This document shows positions 16,212-25,112 of a DNA stretch of 64,000 bases, piece after piece. The DNA is from Cyanobacteriota bacterium (GTDB lineage Bacteria > Acidobacteriota > Vicinamibacteria > Vicinamibacterales > UBA2999). The notes beneath the pieces were generated by a model. It saw only the letters and a list, made by a program, of their open reading frames with translations, did no database searches and had not been told where the DNA came from. How positions within the stretch are numbered: position 1 is the stretch's first letter; each line of letters begins with the position of its first letter. Both the position numbers and the translations under genes were made by a program. The DNA lies in the NCBI GenBank assembly GCA_019752015.1, contig JAIEMQ010000027.1, forward strand, positions 1 through 64,000. Reading direction: 5' to 3'.

Positions 16212-17000
16212 ATGGCAGCCGGCCTTGGCACACCGATGCTGGATTTCTTCCGGCGCGGTGAAGTTGCGCGCGACGTGCGAATGCTCGCCGCGCAGGGCGC
16301 GATCGCGCCGCGTCCGCTCGAGCAGCTCGGGCTCCTGATGCTGCTGACCTCCGATCACGACACCGAAATCCGCGAGACCGCGGAGAGCACGCTGCAGATG
16401 CTGCCGGAACGATCGATCGCCGACTTCATCGCGCGCGCGGACGTGCCGACGGAGCTCCGCGAATTCTTCATCCGCCGCGGCGTCCAGCCGTCGGATACGC
16501 CGGCGCCCGACAGTGATGATCCGCTGGTCGATACCGGCGAAGCAGCGCCGGAGCTCGAAGGCTCGACCGAAGACCAAAAGCAGGCCACCTTCACCGAACG
16601 TCTGGCAACGATGACCGTGCCTGAGAAGGTCAAGTGCGCCACCAAGGGCACGCGCGAAATGCGCGCGATCCTGATTCGCGATCCGAATCGCATGGTCGCG
16701 TCGGCGGTATTGAGTTGCCCGAAGGTCAACGATGCCGAGGTCGAGGCCTTCGCGAAAATGGGCAACGTGTCCGAGGAAATTCTCCGGACCATTGCGATGT
16801 CGCGCGCCTGGACGAAGAGTTATACGGTGGTACTGGCGCTCGTGAAGAACTCGAAGACGCCGGTGGCGATTTCCATGAATCTGATGCAGCGGCTCAACCC
16901 TGCCGACGTGAAGAAGCTCGGGAGCGATCGGAACGTCCCCGAGGCGCTCCGCGTGGCGGCCCGGAAGAAGGTCGTGAAGAACCAGTCGGGCGGGGAGTAG
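16212..17000 (+). CDS. Conserved protein of unknown function
   Basis: 262 residues, rich in alpha helices with no signal peptide. The N-terminal part is helical (LDFFRRGEVARDVRMLAAQGAIAPRPLEQL), the centre is acidic and Pro-rich (about 95-120), and the C-terminal part looks like HEAT-type helices (KVKCATKGTREMRAILIRDP...). I do not recognise a named family. It follows the RodZ-like gene by 1 base. Its last 107 bases overlap the convergent minus-strand gene at 16894-17262. Confidence 0.7.
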   Translation: MAAGLGTPMLDFFRRGEVARDVRMLAAQGAIAPRPLEQLGLLMLLTSDHDTEIRETAESTLQMLPERSIADFIARADVPTELREFFIRRGVQPSDTPAPDSDDPLVDTGEAAPELEGSTEDQKQATFTERLATMTVPEKVKCATKGTREMRAILIRDPNRMVASAVLSCPKVNDAEVEAFAKMGNVSEEILRTIAMSRAWTKSYTVVLALVKNSKTPVAISMNLMQRLNPADVKKLGSDRNVPEALRVAARKKVVKNQSGGE

Positions 17001-17262
17001 CAGACACTCCGCCCCCGCCTTCGCCGCCCGCGCGCTGAGCGGCTTCGGCGCGGTCGCGCCGTAGCTCGGCGCCTGTGGCGCGAGCGGAGGCGGACCACTC
17101 CGATCGCATCTGCGCCAGGCCGTCCATGTAGACCGCGACCTTCTCGCGGTCCTCTTCATTCGGTAACGTTTTCAACAGATCGATGGCGCGATACAGGTCG
17201 TTTTGGATCGTCGCCTTCGTGGCGGCGTAATAAAGCTTCTTGATCTCCGCGATCGGGTCCAT
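16894..17262 (-). CDS. Small conserved unknown protein with basic tail
   Basis: 122 residues on the minus strand, downstream of polX. The first 56 residues form a well-ordered helical pattern (MDPIAEIKKLYYAATKATI..., LYRAIDLLKTLPNEEDREKV), which argues for a real gene. The rest is a low-complexity Ala/Gly/Arg/Ser tail that looks disordered and nucleic-acid-like in charge. The tail region lies antisense to the last 107 bases of the plus-strand gene ending at 17000, so the two genes share their 3' ends. Function unknown. Confidence 0.6.
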   Translation of the reverse strand: MDPIAEIKKLYYAATKATIQNDLYRAIDLLKTLPNEEDREKVAVYMDGLAQMRSEWSASARATGAELRRDRAEAAQRAGGEGGGGVSATPRPTGSSRPSSGPPRGAPRGRSDRSRASSRRQG

Positions 17263-17280
17263 CGGCGCGCACAGTATACG

Positions 17281-19017
17281 TTAGCGGTTCCTGCGCAATC
17301 GCTTTTTGAATTCCTTCAACGGCAGCGTATTGAGCACGTCGTCTCTGGCGACCCAGCCGCGCCGGGCGGTCATCACGCCCCAGCGCGGATAATCGAGCGC
17401 CTCGACGTAGTGCGCGTCGGAGTCGATCACCAGCTTGACGCCGCGATCCCGGGCGAGGCGGGCGTGGGTGTCGCAGAGATCGAGACGATGGGGCTGCGAG
17501 TTGATCTCCAGGGCCACGCCGTTCGCTTTGGCCGCGTCGATCACCTTCTCGACATTGACGCGTGAACCTTCGCGCCGCAGCAGCATGCGCGCGGTGAGGT
17601 GGCCGATGATGTCGACGGACGGGTGTTCAATCGCCCTGATCACGCGCGCCGTCATGTCGCGCTCGTCCTGCGCGATCGCGGAGTGGATCGAGGCGACCAC
17701 GACATCGAGTGACGCGAGGCAGTCGTCCGACAGATCCATCGCGCCGTCCGCGAGGATGTCGCATTCGATGCCGGCGAGGACGGTGATGCCTTTCTGCGTC
17801 TTCGAGTAATTGCGAATGCGCTCCGCGTGGGCCGTGCAGCGCGTTTCGTCCAGGCCGTTTGCCATCGACAGCGACTGCGAGTGATCCGTGATGGCAATGT
17901 ATTCAAGGCCGCGCGCCTTCGCTTCCGCCACCATGGTCTCGAGGCTTTCACGGCCGTCCGACTCAGTGGTGTGCATGTGCAGATCGCCTTTGAGATCCGC
18001 ACGCGTGATGAGTGACGGCAGCGCCCGTTGCGCCGCAGCGGCGATCTCGCCTCGGTTCTCGCGAAGTTCAGGCTCGATGTAGGCGAGTCCGAGCGCCTTG
18101 TAGATGTCCAGCTCGGTGGCGCCGGCGATCGGCCGTTCTTCGGTATCGAACAGGCCGTACTCGTTCAGCTTCCATCCGCGCTCCAAGGCGCGATCGCGCA
18201 GCGCGATGTTGTGCGCCTTCGAGCCGGTGAAGTATTGCAGCGCGGCGCCGCGCTGATCCGGGGTGACGATCCGGAGGTCGGCCTGGAAACCGCCGCGCAA
18301 CAGCACGCTGGCCCTGCTGCCGCCGCCGGCCAGCACGCGTTCGACGAGCGGGAATTTCGTGAAGACATCGGCGAGGCTTAGATCCGCGCCGGTCGCGAGA
18401 ATGTCGAGGTCGCCGCTCGTCTCGGCGCCTCGGCGCACGCTGCCGACGGTTGTGATCTCCGCGGCCGGCGCGTGTTCCTTCAGATAAGCCACGATCGCCT
18501 CGGCCATTTCGGTGGCGCGCGACAGCAGGTGACGGCCGGCAAACCGCTGCCGCTCCTCGATCGCCTGCAGAATGAGCTGCTCCTTCTTGCCGCCCATGCC
18601 CTTGATGCCGCGGATCCGTCCCGCCTTCGCGGCCGCTGCCAGATCGTCGAGGCTCTTGACGCGCAGCTCTTTATAGAGAACCGCGACGGTTTTCGGACCG
18701 ACCCCCTGCAGCCGCAGGACGTCGAGCAGCGTTGCCGGGAATTCCGTCAGCAGATCGCGGCGAACCTGGCAATCGCCGGTCGTGACGATCTCGCGAATGC
18801 GCCCGGCGAGATCCTTGCCGATGCCGTTCCAGCCGCGCAGCCCTGCTTCGTCCAGGTCCGACACCGCTTCGGCCGCGTGCGACACGATGTCGGCGGCGTT
18901 GCGATACGCGCGGATCTTGAAAGGATTCTCGCCCTTCAACTCGAGCAGATCGGCGATCTCGAGCAGCGTGCGCGCCACCGCCTTGTTGTCGAGCGGCGCG
19001 GGCAGGGGAGTCGTCAT
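17281..19017 (-). CDS. polX: DNA polymerase X family protein with PHP domain (PolX)
   Basis: A 578-residue repair polymerase. The N-terminal part has helix-hairpin-helix segments (RGWNGIGKDLAGRI, LQGVGPKTVAVLY). The polymerase active site is intact: GSVRRGAETSGDLDIL at 192-207, with acids D203 and D205 and a third, D247. The C-terminal PHP nuclease domain begins at about 341, with D345-L-H347-M-H349. Bacterial PolX fills gaps in base-excision repair and has 3'-5' exonuclease activity in its PHP domain. ATG 19017 is chosen from the family N-terminus; it overlaps the GHMP kinase stop by 4 bp. Confidence 0.93.
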   Translation of the reverse strand: MTTPLPAPLDNKAVARTLLEIADLLELKGENPFKIRAYRNAADIVSHAAEAVSDLDEAGLRGWNGIGKDLAGRIREIVTTGDCQVRRDLLTEFPATLLDVLRLQGVGPKTVAVLYKELRVKSLDDLAAAAKAGRIRGIKGMGGKKEQLILQAIEERQRFAGRHLLSRATEMAEAIVAYLKEHAPAAEITTVGSVRRGAETSGDLDILATGADLSLADVFTKFPLVERVLAGGGSRASVLLRGGFQADLRIVTPDQRGAALQYFTGSKAHNIALRDRALERGWKLNEYGLFDTEERPIAGATELDIYKALGLAYIEPELRENRGEIAAAAQRALPSLITRADLKGDLHMHTTESDGRESLETMVAEAKARGLEYIAITDHSQSLSMANGLDETRCTAHAERIRNYSKTQKGITVLAGIECDILADGAMDLSDDCLASLDVVVASIHSAIAQDERDMTARVIRAIEHPSVDIIGHLTARMLLRREGSRVNVEKVIDAAKANGVALEINSQPHRLDLCDTHARLARDRGVKLVIDSDAHYVEALDYPRWGVMTARRGWVARDDVLNTLPLKEFKKRLRRNR

Positions 19018-20006
19018 TCGCGCGAAACGCTCAAGCCGGTGGTTTCGAGGCGGAAATCGAGAATGCGCGCGCCGCCGCCGGCGAGGGCCTCGCGAACCGC
19101 GGGGACGTGCTCGGGCGGCGCCAGGCAGAACAGGCATCCGCCGCCGCCCGCGCCGCAGACCTTGGCCGCGTTCGCGCCCGCCGCCACCGCTCGCGCGATC
19201 AGCGCATCAATCGCCGCGGTCGTGACACCCGGAGCGAGCCGCTTGCGGTTGTCCCACTCCGTCGCCAGGCACGCGGCGGTCTTGTCCCAGTCGCCGCTGG
19301 TCAGCGCGTCGCGCATTGCGGCGGCGGTGTCGCGGATGCGCTCGAAGCAGTCGAAGATGTGCCGATCGCCGTCGATGTGCCGCTTCGTAATCTCCCAGTT
19401 GTTCGTGCCGGAGTTCCGGGGCTCGCCGGTGTAACAGAGCACGATGCGGCGCTCGAGCTCTTTCGGGTCGACGTCGAGCGGCACGCGCTTCACCTCGCCG
19501 GCATGAAGTTCGAGAGCGGCGATGCCGCCATACATCGCGGGCCGGTAATCCTGCAGGCCTGTCGGCACGTTGATTACCTGGGCTTCCACATCCTTGGCGA
19601 TCTCGAGCAAGGCCTCGCGCTCATGATCGCGCCCGAGGTGGGCCGCCAGCGCGCCGCACACGGCGACGTTGAGCGCCGACGAACCCGCGATGCCGGCGCC
19701 GGCCGGCGATTCCCCGCGCGTCGTCAATCGGATGCCGTGGACACCGAAGCGATGAACGAGCCGCCCCAGCAGCGGCAGCGTCGGATCGTCGCGCAGCTGA
19801 TCGAATGGCAGGTTGACCATCCGGTCCGTGTCTTCCGAGAGCAGCTCGACCCGCTCGTCGGGGCGTTTGTCAATCCAGGCCCGCGCGCGGAGGCTGATCG
19901 CCGCGTTCAGGGTCTGGGCGCCGGGATGAAAGAGATAGAGAGGCCAGATGTCGATGGTGCCGCCGGCCAGATCGATTCGTGTAGGGGCGGACGCCGAGAT
20001 ACGCAC
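19014..20006 (-). CDS. GHMP-family sugar kinase
   Basis: 330 residues. The GHMP motifs are clear: an N-terminal APTRIDLAGGTID, the ATP-binding PAGAGIAGSSA at 101-111, and the C-terminal KVCGAGGGGCLF. The closest families by feel are HddA-type heptose kinases and other sugar-1-kinases. The substrate cannot be named from sequence alone. It is transcribed together with polX. The GTG start at 20006 is 26 bp from the divergent nagZ start, with a palindromic TATAAT between them. Confidence 0.8.
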   Translation of the reverse strand: MRISASAPTRIDLAGGTIDIWPLYLFHPGAQTLNAAISLRARAWIDKRPDERVELLSEDTDRMVNLPFDQLRDDPTLPLLGRLVHRFGVHGIRLTTRGESPAGAGIAGSSALNVAVCGALAAHLGRDHEREALLEIAKDVEAQVINVPTGLQDYRPAMYGGIAALELHAGEVKRVPLDVDPKELERRIVLCYTGEPRNSGTNNWEITKRHIDGDRHIFDCFERIRDTAAAMRDALTSGDWDKTAACLATEWDNRKRLAPGVTTAAIDALIARAVAAGANAAKVCGAGGGGCLFCLAPPEHVPAVREALAGGGARILDFRLETTGLSVSRE

Positions 20007-20011
20007 GACGC

Positions 20012-20021
20012 AATTATAATT
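20012..20021. promoter_or_regulatory. Shared divergent promoter core AATTATAATT
   Basis: The 26 bp between the GHMP kinase GTG (20006, minus) and the nagZ ATG (20033, plus) contain a perfect palindrome that reads TATAAT on both strands. On the plus strand this -10 box (20015-20020) would give a leader of about 6 nt. On the minus strand transcription would start at or next to the GTG. Both mRNAs would be nearly leaderless. No clear -35 boxes are visible. Confidence 0.5.
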
Positions 20022-20032
20022 CTCGAAGCAGC

Positions 20033-21133
20033 ATGCCTCTGGCGACGCGACGCGATATTGGACAGTACTTGATCGGCAGCATGCCGGGAACGAGCGTCCC
20101 GGCCGAGTTGCGATCGCTGGCACGTGAATTCGACCTCGGCGGCGTGATCATGTTCAGCCGCAACATCGAGGCGCCCGAGCAGGTCGCCGAGCTGGCGGCC
20201 GAGAGCGAAGCGCTGGGCCGCACCGCACCGGCGTGGGTCAGCGTGGATCAGGAAGGCGGACGCGTCGCGCGGTTGAAGGAGCCGTTCACGAGATGGCCGC
20301 CGATGGCGACACTCGGCCGCGCCGGGAAGCAGTCGGAAGCGCTCGCGGAGCGATTCGCCAAAGCGCTGGCCGAAGAGTTGACTGCCGTCGGCATTACGCT
20401 CGACTACGCGCCGGTCCTCGACATCCACACCAACCCGAAGAATCCGGTGATCGGCGATCGCGCGCTGGCCGAGCGTGCCGAGGACGTCGCGAAGCTCGGT
20501 CGCGTCATCATCCGCGCGTTGCAGGGCGCCGGACTGGCCGCGTGCGGCAAGCATTTTCCCGGCCACGGCGACACCAGCACTGATTCGCATTTCGAGCTGC
20601 CGCTGGTCGAGCACGCTCCGGATCGATTGCGCGCGATCGAGTTCGAGCCGTTCCGCGCCGCGATCGCCCAGCAGGTGGCGTTCATCATGACCGCGCACGT
20701 GCTGGTGCCGGCGCTCGATGAACACCGGCCGGCGTCGCTGGCACCGAATGTGGTGCAGAGGCTCCTGCGTGACGAGCTGAAATACGATGGCGTCATTCTG
20801 AGCGACGACCTGGAGATGAAGGCAATCAGCGCGAAGTACGCCGTACCGGACGCGGCGGTCGACGCCATTCGCGCCGGCTGCGATGCGGTACTCGTCTGCA
20901 GCGGGGACATCGATCTGCAAGGCCGCACACTCGAAGCGCTCGTACGCGCCGTCGAGTCGGGGGAGATTCCCGCGCCGCGTCATGACGATGCGTTTGCGCG
21001 GCTCAAACGCGCCAAACAGCGTTTCCTGATCGGCGATCGTCCGGGGCCTCGTGCCCGGATCAAGACGCTTCGCGGCATCCTCGGCCGCGAAGAGCATCAG
21101 CTCGTCGCCGCCGAGATGGCGGCGTATCTGTGA
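20033..21133 (+). CDS. nagZ: Beta-N-acetylhexosaminidase NagZ (GH3)
   Basis: Removes N-acetylglucosamine from anhydromuropeptides during cell-wall recycling, in the cytoplasm. The GH3/NagZ signature KHFPGHGDTSTDSH is at 173-186 and holds the acid/base His. The nucleophile is in ILSDDLEM (D258/D259). The length of 366 is normal. No signal peptide is present. It leads a cell-wall recycling run (nagZ-ldcA-mpl). The ATG lies only about 12 bases after a TATAAT box, so the mRNA may be almost leaderless. Confidence 0.93.
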   Translation: MPLATRRDIGQYLIGSMPGTSVPAELRSLAREFDLGGVIMFSRNIEAPEQVAELAAESEALGRTAPAWVSVDQEGGRVARLKEPFTRWPPMATLGRAGKQSEALAERFAKALAEELTAVGITLDYAPVLDIHTNPKNPVIGDRALAERAEDVAKLGRVIIRALQGAGLAACGKHFPGHGDTSTDSHFELPLVEHAPDRLRAIEFEPFRAAIAQQVAFIMTAHVLVPALDEHRPASLAPNVVQRLLRDELKYDGVILSDDLEMKAISAKYAVPDAAVDAIRAGCDAVLVCSGDIDLQGRTLEALVRAVESGEIPAPRHDDAFARLKRAKQRFLIGDRPGPRARIKTLRGILGREEHQLVAAEMAAYL

Positions 21134-21136
21134 ACA

Positions 21137-21156
21137 CCCTGAACGGAGTCGACGGG
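21137..21156 (+). repeat. CCCTGAACGGAGTCGACGGG element at the nagZ/ldcA border
   Basis: Fills the gap between the nagZ stop and the ldcA GTG. It has CCC and GGG ends and an AGTCGA core, as in the elements at 25073 and 30036. Its GGAG lies 8 bases before the GTG and is the only Shine-Dalgarno-like sequence there. Its last G is the first base of the ldcA start. Confidence 0.55.
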
Positions 21157-22076
21157 TGATTCGGCTGCGGCGCCTGAAATCCGGCGATCGCATTGCGCTC
21201 GTCGCGCCCGCGAGCTCGTTTCCTCCCGAAGAAGTAGCGGCCGGCGTTGCGGAGCTTGCGCGACTCGGGTTTGAAGCGGTCTACGATGAATCTGTCTTCG
21301 AGACGGAGCGGTTTGTCGCCGGCTCCGTCGAGACTCGCCTCAACGCCATCCTCAAGGCCTGGCAGGATCCGTCGATCGCCGCGCTCATCGCCATGCGAGG
21401 CGGCTACGGCAGCGCGCAGCTGATGCCGTTTCTCGATCCAGGTCTGCTGGTTGAAGGGCGTAAGGCACTGATCGGCTACAGCGACATCACCGCCATTCTG
21501 TGGCTCTATCAACGTAACGGGCTGGCGGCGATTCACGGACCGATGATCGACCGCCGGATCTCGAAGGGCCCATCCGCGTACGACGAAGATTCATTTCGCA
21601 GGGTGATGATGTCGAGCGAGCCGGCCGGCGATTTCACGCCGCCGCAGCTCGAGACCCTCAACACCGGTTCGGCGACAGGCGTTCTCTGCGGCGGCACGTT
21701 GACGCAACTGATGGCATCGATGGGCACGATGTGGGAATTCGATCCACCGCAAGGCTGCGTGATGTTCCTCGAAGACATCGGCGAGCGGCCGTATCGCATT
21801 CACCGCATGCTGACGCAGGCTGCGCAGGCCGGCCTGTTCACGAACGTCGCCGCAATCGTGTTCGGAGAATTTCCCGGATGCAACGAGCCGGGAGGTGATC
21901 CGGCCATCCGCGATGTGCTGCGGGACTTCATGAAGGAGTTCCGCGGGCCCGTGCTGTTCAACTTTCCCTCCGGTCATACCTCCGGTCCGACATGGACGCT
22001 GCCGTTCGGCGTCCAGGCGGAAGTCGTCGGCGGTCCCTCTCCGTCGGTGACAATTCTCGAAGCCGCCGTCGAGTAA
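21156..22076 (+). CDS. ldcA: LD-carboxypeptidase (S66 family)
   Basis: Cuts the L,D bond that releases D-Ala from murein tetrapeptides in the cytoplasm, needed for peptide recycling. Motifs: VAPASSF at the start, the AMRGGYGSAQLMPFLD segment, and GYSDIT with S109 as the likely nucleophile. The length of 306 is normal. The GTG at 21156 is chosen because VIRLRRLKSGDRIALVAPAS fits the family start. The next gene, mpl, starts in TAATG at the stop, so the two are coupled. Confidence 0.9.
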   Translation: MIRLRRLKSGDRIALVAPASSFPPEEVAAGVAELARLGFEAVYDESVFETERFVAGSVETRLNAILKAWQDPSIAALIAMRGGYGSAQLMPFLDPGLLVEGRKALIGYSDITAILWLYQRNGLAAIHGPMIDRRISKGPSAYDEDSFRRVMMSSEPAGDFTPPQLETLNTGSATGVLCGGTLTQLMASMGTMWEFDPPQGCVMFLEDIGERPYRIHRMLTQAAQAGLFTNVAAIVFGEFPGCNEPGGDPAIRDVLRDFMKEFRGPVLFNFPSGHTSGPTWTLPFGVQAEVVGGPSPSVTILEAAVE

Positions 22077-23500
22077 TGCGCATTCACCTCATCGGCGTGT
22101 GTGGTACGGCGATGGCGACGCTCGCCGCGCTCCTCAAACATCGCGGCCACGACGTCAGCGGATCCGACGAACACGTCTATCCACCGATGAGCGATTTCCT
22201 CGCGACGGAACGCATCACTGTGATGGAGGGCTACGCCGCCGATCACGTCACGGCGGCGCCCGATCTCGTCGTCGTCGGCAACGCGATTTCGCGAGGCAAC
22301 GCGGAGCTCGAAGCCGTGCTCGATCGCGGCATGCGCTATGCCTCGCTCGCCGAAACCATTCGCGATCAGTGGCTGTGGGACGCGCATTCGATCGTGATCG
22401 CCGGCACGCACGGCAAGACCACGACAACGGCGTTGACGGGGTGGTTGCTGACGGCGGCGGGCGCCGATCCGACGGTGTTGATCGGCGGCATCGCAAGGAA
22501 CTTCGGCGCCGACGGATCGAGTTATCGCATCGGGAAAGGAAGCGCGTTCGTCATCGAAGGCGACGAATACGACAGCGCCTACTTCGACAAGACCGCGAAG
22601 TTCCTGAAATATCTCCCGGACATCGCCGTCGTCAACAACATCGAGTTCGATCACGCGGACATCTATCGGGACATTGATGAAGTACGCCTGGCATTTCGCC
22701 GTCTCGTCAACCTGGTGCCGCGAAACGGGCTGACGTTGCTGGGCATCGACAGTCCCGATGCGGCAGCTCTGATCGAGAACACGCGGAGCCGCGTGCAGAC
22801 GTTCGGTCTGTCCGCTGACGCCGAGTGGCGCGCGTCCGATATCCGGCCCGGCGCCGGAACCACGTTCCGCGTGACCAGGAACAGCGAGAGCTTCGGCGAC
22901 TTCACGATGCCGCTCCTTGGCGATCACAATGTGCGCAACGCTCTGGCCGCGATCGCAATCGGCGTCGACCTTGGCCTCGACCGCGAACGGCTGCGGACAG
23001 GACTGGCGGCGTTCAAGGGCGTGAAGCGGCGGCTGGAAGTGGTCGGCGAAGCCCGAGGTGTCAGGGTCTACGACGATTTCGCGCATCATCCGACAGCCGT
23101 CGATGAAACGCTCAAAGCGGTACGGCGATCGTCACCCGGCAGGCGGATCTGGGCGATCTTCGAGCCGCGCTCGGCATCGTCATGCCGGCGAATCTTCCAG
23201 GACGATTTTGCCCGCGCGTTCGCGGGCGCGGACGAAGTGGTGATCGCGCCGGTGTTTCGGTCGAGCCTTCCGCCGGAGGAACGGCTTTCGGAAGCGACGC
23301 TCGTTCACGATCTCACGGCAAAGAACGTGCACGCGAGACATCTGCCCGATGTCGACGCGATCGTCACGGCAGTATCGAAGGAAGCGCGCGACGGCGATCT
23401 GATCGTGGTGATGTCGAACGGCGGCTTTGGCGGAATCCACCGCACACTGCTGGCCGCGCTGTCAGGCGGGTCAGAAGACCCGCCGCTACGAACGTCGTGA
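22076..23500 (+). CDS. mpl: UDP-MurNAc:tripeptide ligase Mpl
   Basis: Mur ligase family enzyme that re-attaches recycled L-Ala-D-Glu-mDAP to UDP-MurNAc. The N-terminal MRIHLIGVCGTAMA nucleotide motif and the P-loop GTHGKTTTT (110-118) are present. The EGDEYDSAYFDK and DDFAHHPTAV segments favour Mpl over MurC. The length is 474. The neighbours nagZ and ldcA support recycling. The last about 11 residues (GGSEDPPLRTS) are encoded by a hairpin repeat inserted at the 3' end. Confidence 0.92.
   Translation: MRIHLIGVCGTAMATLAALLKHRGHDVSGSDEHVYPPMSDFLATERITVMEGYAADHVTAAPDLVVVGNAISRGNAELEAVLDRGMRYASLAETIRDQWLWDAHSIVIAGTHGKTTTTALTGWLLTAAGADPTVLIGGIARNFGADGSSYRIGKGSAFVIEGDEYDSAYFDKTAKFLKYLPDIAVVNNIEFDHADIYRDIDEVRLAFRRLVNLVPRNGLTLLGIDSPDAAALIENTRSRVQTFGLSADAEWRASDIRPGAGTTFRVTRNSESFGDFTMPLLGDHNVRNALAAIAIGVDLGLDRERLRTGLAAFKGVKRRLEVVGEARGVRVYDDFAHHPTAVDETLKAVRRSSPGRRIWAIFEPRSASSCRRIFQDDFARAFAGADEVVIAPVFRSSLPPEERLSEATLVHDLTAKNVHARHLPDVDAIVTAVSKEARDGDLIVVMSNGGFGGIHRTLLAALSGGSEDPPLRTS
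23465..23494 (+). repeat. Hairpin repeat, copy c, translated at the Mpl C-terminus
   Basis: Stem GGCGGGTC (23465-23472), loop AGAA, stem GACCCGCC (23477-23484), then GCTACGAACG. In reverse complement it matches copy b at 10087 (CGTAG flank plus the same stem). It codes for the last residues of Mpl and abuts the pxpB GTG at 23497. Confidence 0.75.
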
Positions 23501-24141
23501 AGATCTCAGCTTGCGGTGATGCGATGCTGCTCGTCGAGCTCGAGCCGGCGATCGATCCGGTCATCAATGAGCGGGCAATCCTGCTGGGCTCGCGCATCCG
23601 CGCTCGACAGCCGCGCGGCGTCCGTGACGTCGCGCCTGGATATTCAACGCTCGGCGTGCATTTCGATCCGCTTCACACCGATCTCGCGGCGCTCGAACAG
23701 ATCATCGAGAGCGAATTCGCCGCGCTGTCCTCGCTCGAGTCGATTGCCGATCGCACGCCGATCGAGATTCCAGTCAGCTACGGCGGACCCGACCTGGACG
23801 CAGTGGCCGCGCACGCCGGTTGCTCGACCGCTGATGTCATCAAACGCCACAGTGAACGCACGTATCGCGTCTACATGCTCGGGTTCGTAGCGGGGTTCGC
23901 CTACATGGGTCGTGTCGACCCGTCGATCGCCATGCCCCGGCATCGCGTGCCGCGTGAGCGTGTGCCCGCCGGATCGGTCGGCATCGCCGGATTGCAGACG
24001 GGTGTGTATCCCGTCGACAGCCCCGGCGGCTGGCAGCTGATCGGACACACGCCGGCCGTCATGTTCGACGCCAATCGCGATCGCCCGAGCCTGCTCGCCG
24101 CCGGCGATCTCGTCCGGTTCGTGCCGGCAGGAAAGTCATGA
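23497..24141 (+). CDS. pxpB: 5-oxoprolinase subunit PxpB
   Basis: 214 residues of the KipI/PxpB family, which with PxpC and PxpA opens 5-oxoproline to glutamate at the cost of ATP. Typical features are the start VKISACGDAMLLVEL, the YRVYMLGFVAGFAYMGRVD segment, and PRERVPAGSVGIAGLQTGVYP. GTG 23497 overlaps the mpl stop. It is followed with a 4-bp overlap by pxpC. The pxpA (LamB/YcsF) gene is not in the window. Confidence 0.92.
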   Translation: MKISACGDAMLLVELEPAIDPVINERAILLGSRIRARQPRGVRDVAPGYSTLGVHFDPLHTDLAALEQIIESEFAALSSLESIADRTPIEIPVSYGGPDLDAVAAHAGCSTADVIKRHSERTYRVYMLGFVAGFAYMGRVDPSIAMPRHRVPRERVPAGSVGIAGLQTGVYPVDSPGGWQLIGHTPAVMFDANRDRPSLLAAGDLVRFVPAGKS

Positions 24142-25112
24142 GCGCCGGCGCATTGCACATCGTCAAGCCCGGCCTGTTAACAACGGTCCAGGATCTCGGG
24201 CGATATGGACACCAGGCGTCGGGCGTGCCGGTGGCCGGACCGATGGATACGTTTTCGCATCGGCTGGCCAATCAACTCGCCGGCAATGCGATCGACGCCG
24301 CGACGCTCGAGATCACGCTGATTGGTCCCGAGCTGATCGTCGAAGCCGACACGACGATGGCGATTGCGGGAGGGCAGTTCGAGGCCACCTGCGACGATCG
24401 TCCGCTGCCGCTTGGCGCATCGTTTACCGTGACGCGCGGGCAGCGCATCAAGTTCGGACGGGTCTTACAGGGTGCGCGCGCGTATCTCGCGATTGCGGGA
24501 GGCGTGCAGATACCGCCTGTGCTCGGAAGCCGCGCGACACACCTGGTCAGCAGGATGGGCGGATTCAACGGACGCGCGTTGATCGCGGGCGATCGGATTC
24601 CGATCGCGAGCGATTCACGGCCGCGTCAGCCACGCAAATCCGTTGGCCTGATGCTGCCGACGAAGGGTCGGGCGTTGCTTCGCGTGATTCCGGGACCGCA
24701 GGCCGACTGGTTTCAAGCGGACTCACTTCGAGCGCTGGCGAGCGTCAGCTTCCGTATTTCGCCGCAGTCAAATCGCATGGGCTATCGGCTGCAAGGGCCG
24801 CCGCTGGTGCGCGCGCGCGAGGACGAGTTGATTTCCGAGCCGCTGGGCATCGGCGCCATTCAGGTGCCTGCGGCCGGCGAGCCAATCCTGCTGATGGCGG
24901 ATCGACAGACCGCCGGCGGGTATCCCAAGATCGGTTACGTGATCTCCGCGGACCTTCCCGTGGCCGGCCAGCTCGCGCCCGGCGACTTCATCGAGTTCCA
25001 CGTCTGCACGCACCAGGAAGCGGTCGCGGCGCTGATCTCGCGCGAGCGTCAACTGTTGCGCTGCGCGGATCTCCTTGCCCCGAGCGCAGTCGAGGGGAAG
25101 GACGTGTCGTGA
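24138..25112 (+). CDS. pxpC: 5-oxoprolinase subunit PxpC
   Basis: 324 residues of the KipA/PxpC biotin-dependent-carboxylase-like family. Markers are the start LHIVKPGLLTTVQDLGRYGHQASGVPVAGPMD, LAIAGGVQIPPVLGSRAT and the ending ADRQTAGGYPKIGYV. It works with PxpB as an ATP-using 5-oxoprolinase. It lies inside a run of murein genes, where 5-oxoproline could arise from glutamate or glutamine; this link is inferred. The last residues (LLAPSAVEGKDVS) are encoded by a palindromic repeat. Confidence 0.92.
   Translation: MSAGALHIVKPGLLTTVQDLGRYGHQASGVPVAGPMDTFSHRLANQLAGNAIDAATLEITLIGPELIVEADTTMAIAGGQFEATCDDRPLPLGASFTVTRGQRIKFGRVLQGARAYLAIAGGVQIPPVLGSRATHLVSRMGGFNGRALIAGDRIPIASDSRPRQPRKSVGLMLPTKGRALLRVIPGPQADWFQADSLRALASVSFRISPQSNRMGYRLQGPPLVRAREDELISEPLGIGAIQVPAAGEPILLMADRQTAGGYPKIGYVISADLPVAGQLAPGDFIEFHVCTHQEAVAALISRERQLLRCADLLAPSAVEGKDVS
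25073..25101 (+). repeat. CCCCGAGCGCAGTCGAGGGG-type palindrome at the pxpC/murB border
   Basis: Outer arms CCTT and AAGG with inner arms CCCC and GGGG around GAGCGCAGTCGA. It is translated as LAPSAVEGK at the PxpC end. Its 3' arm gives GGGGAAGG, which lies 7 bases before the murB GTG at 25109 and acts as the apparent ribosome binding site. Confidence 0.65.
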
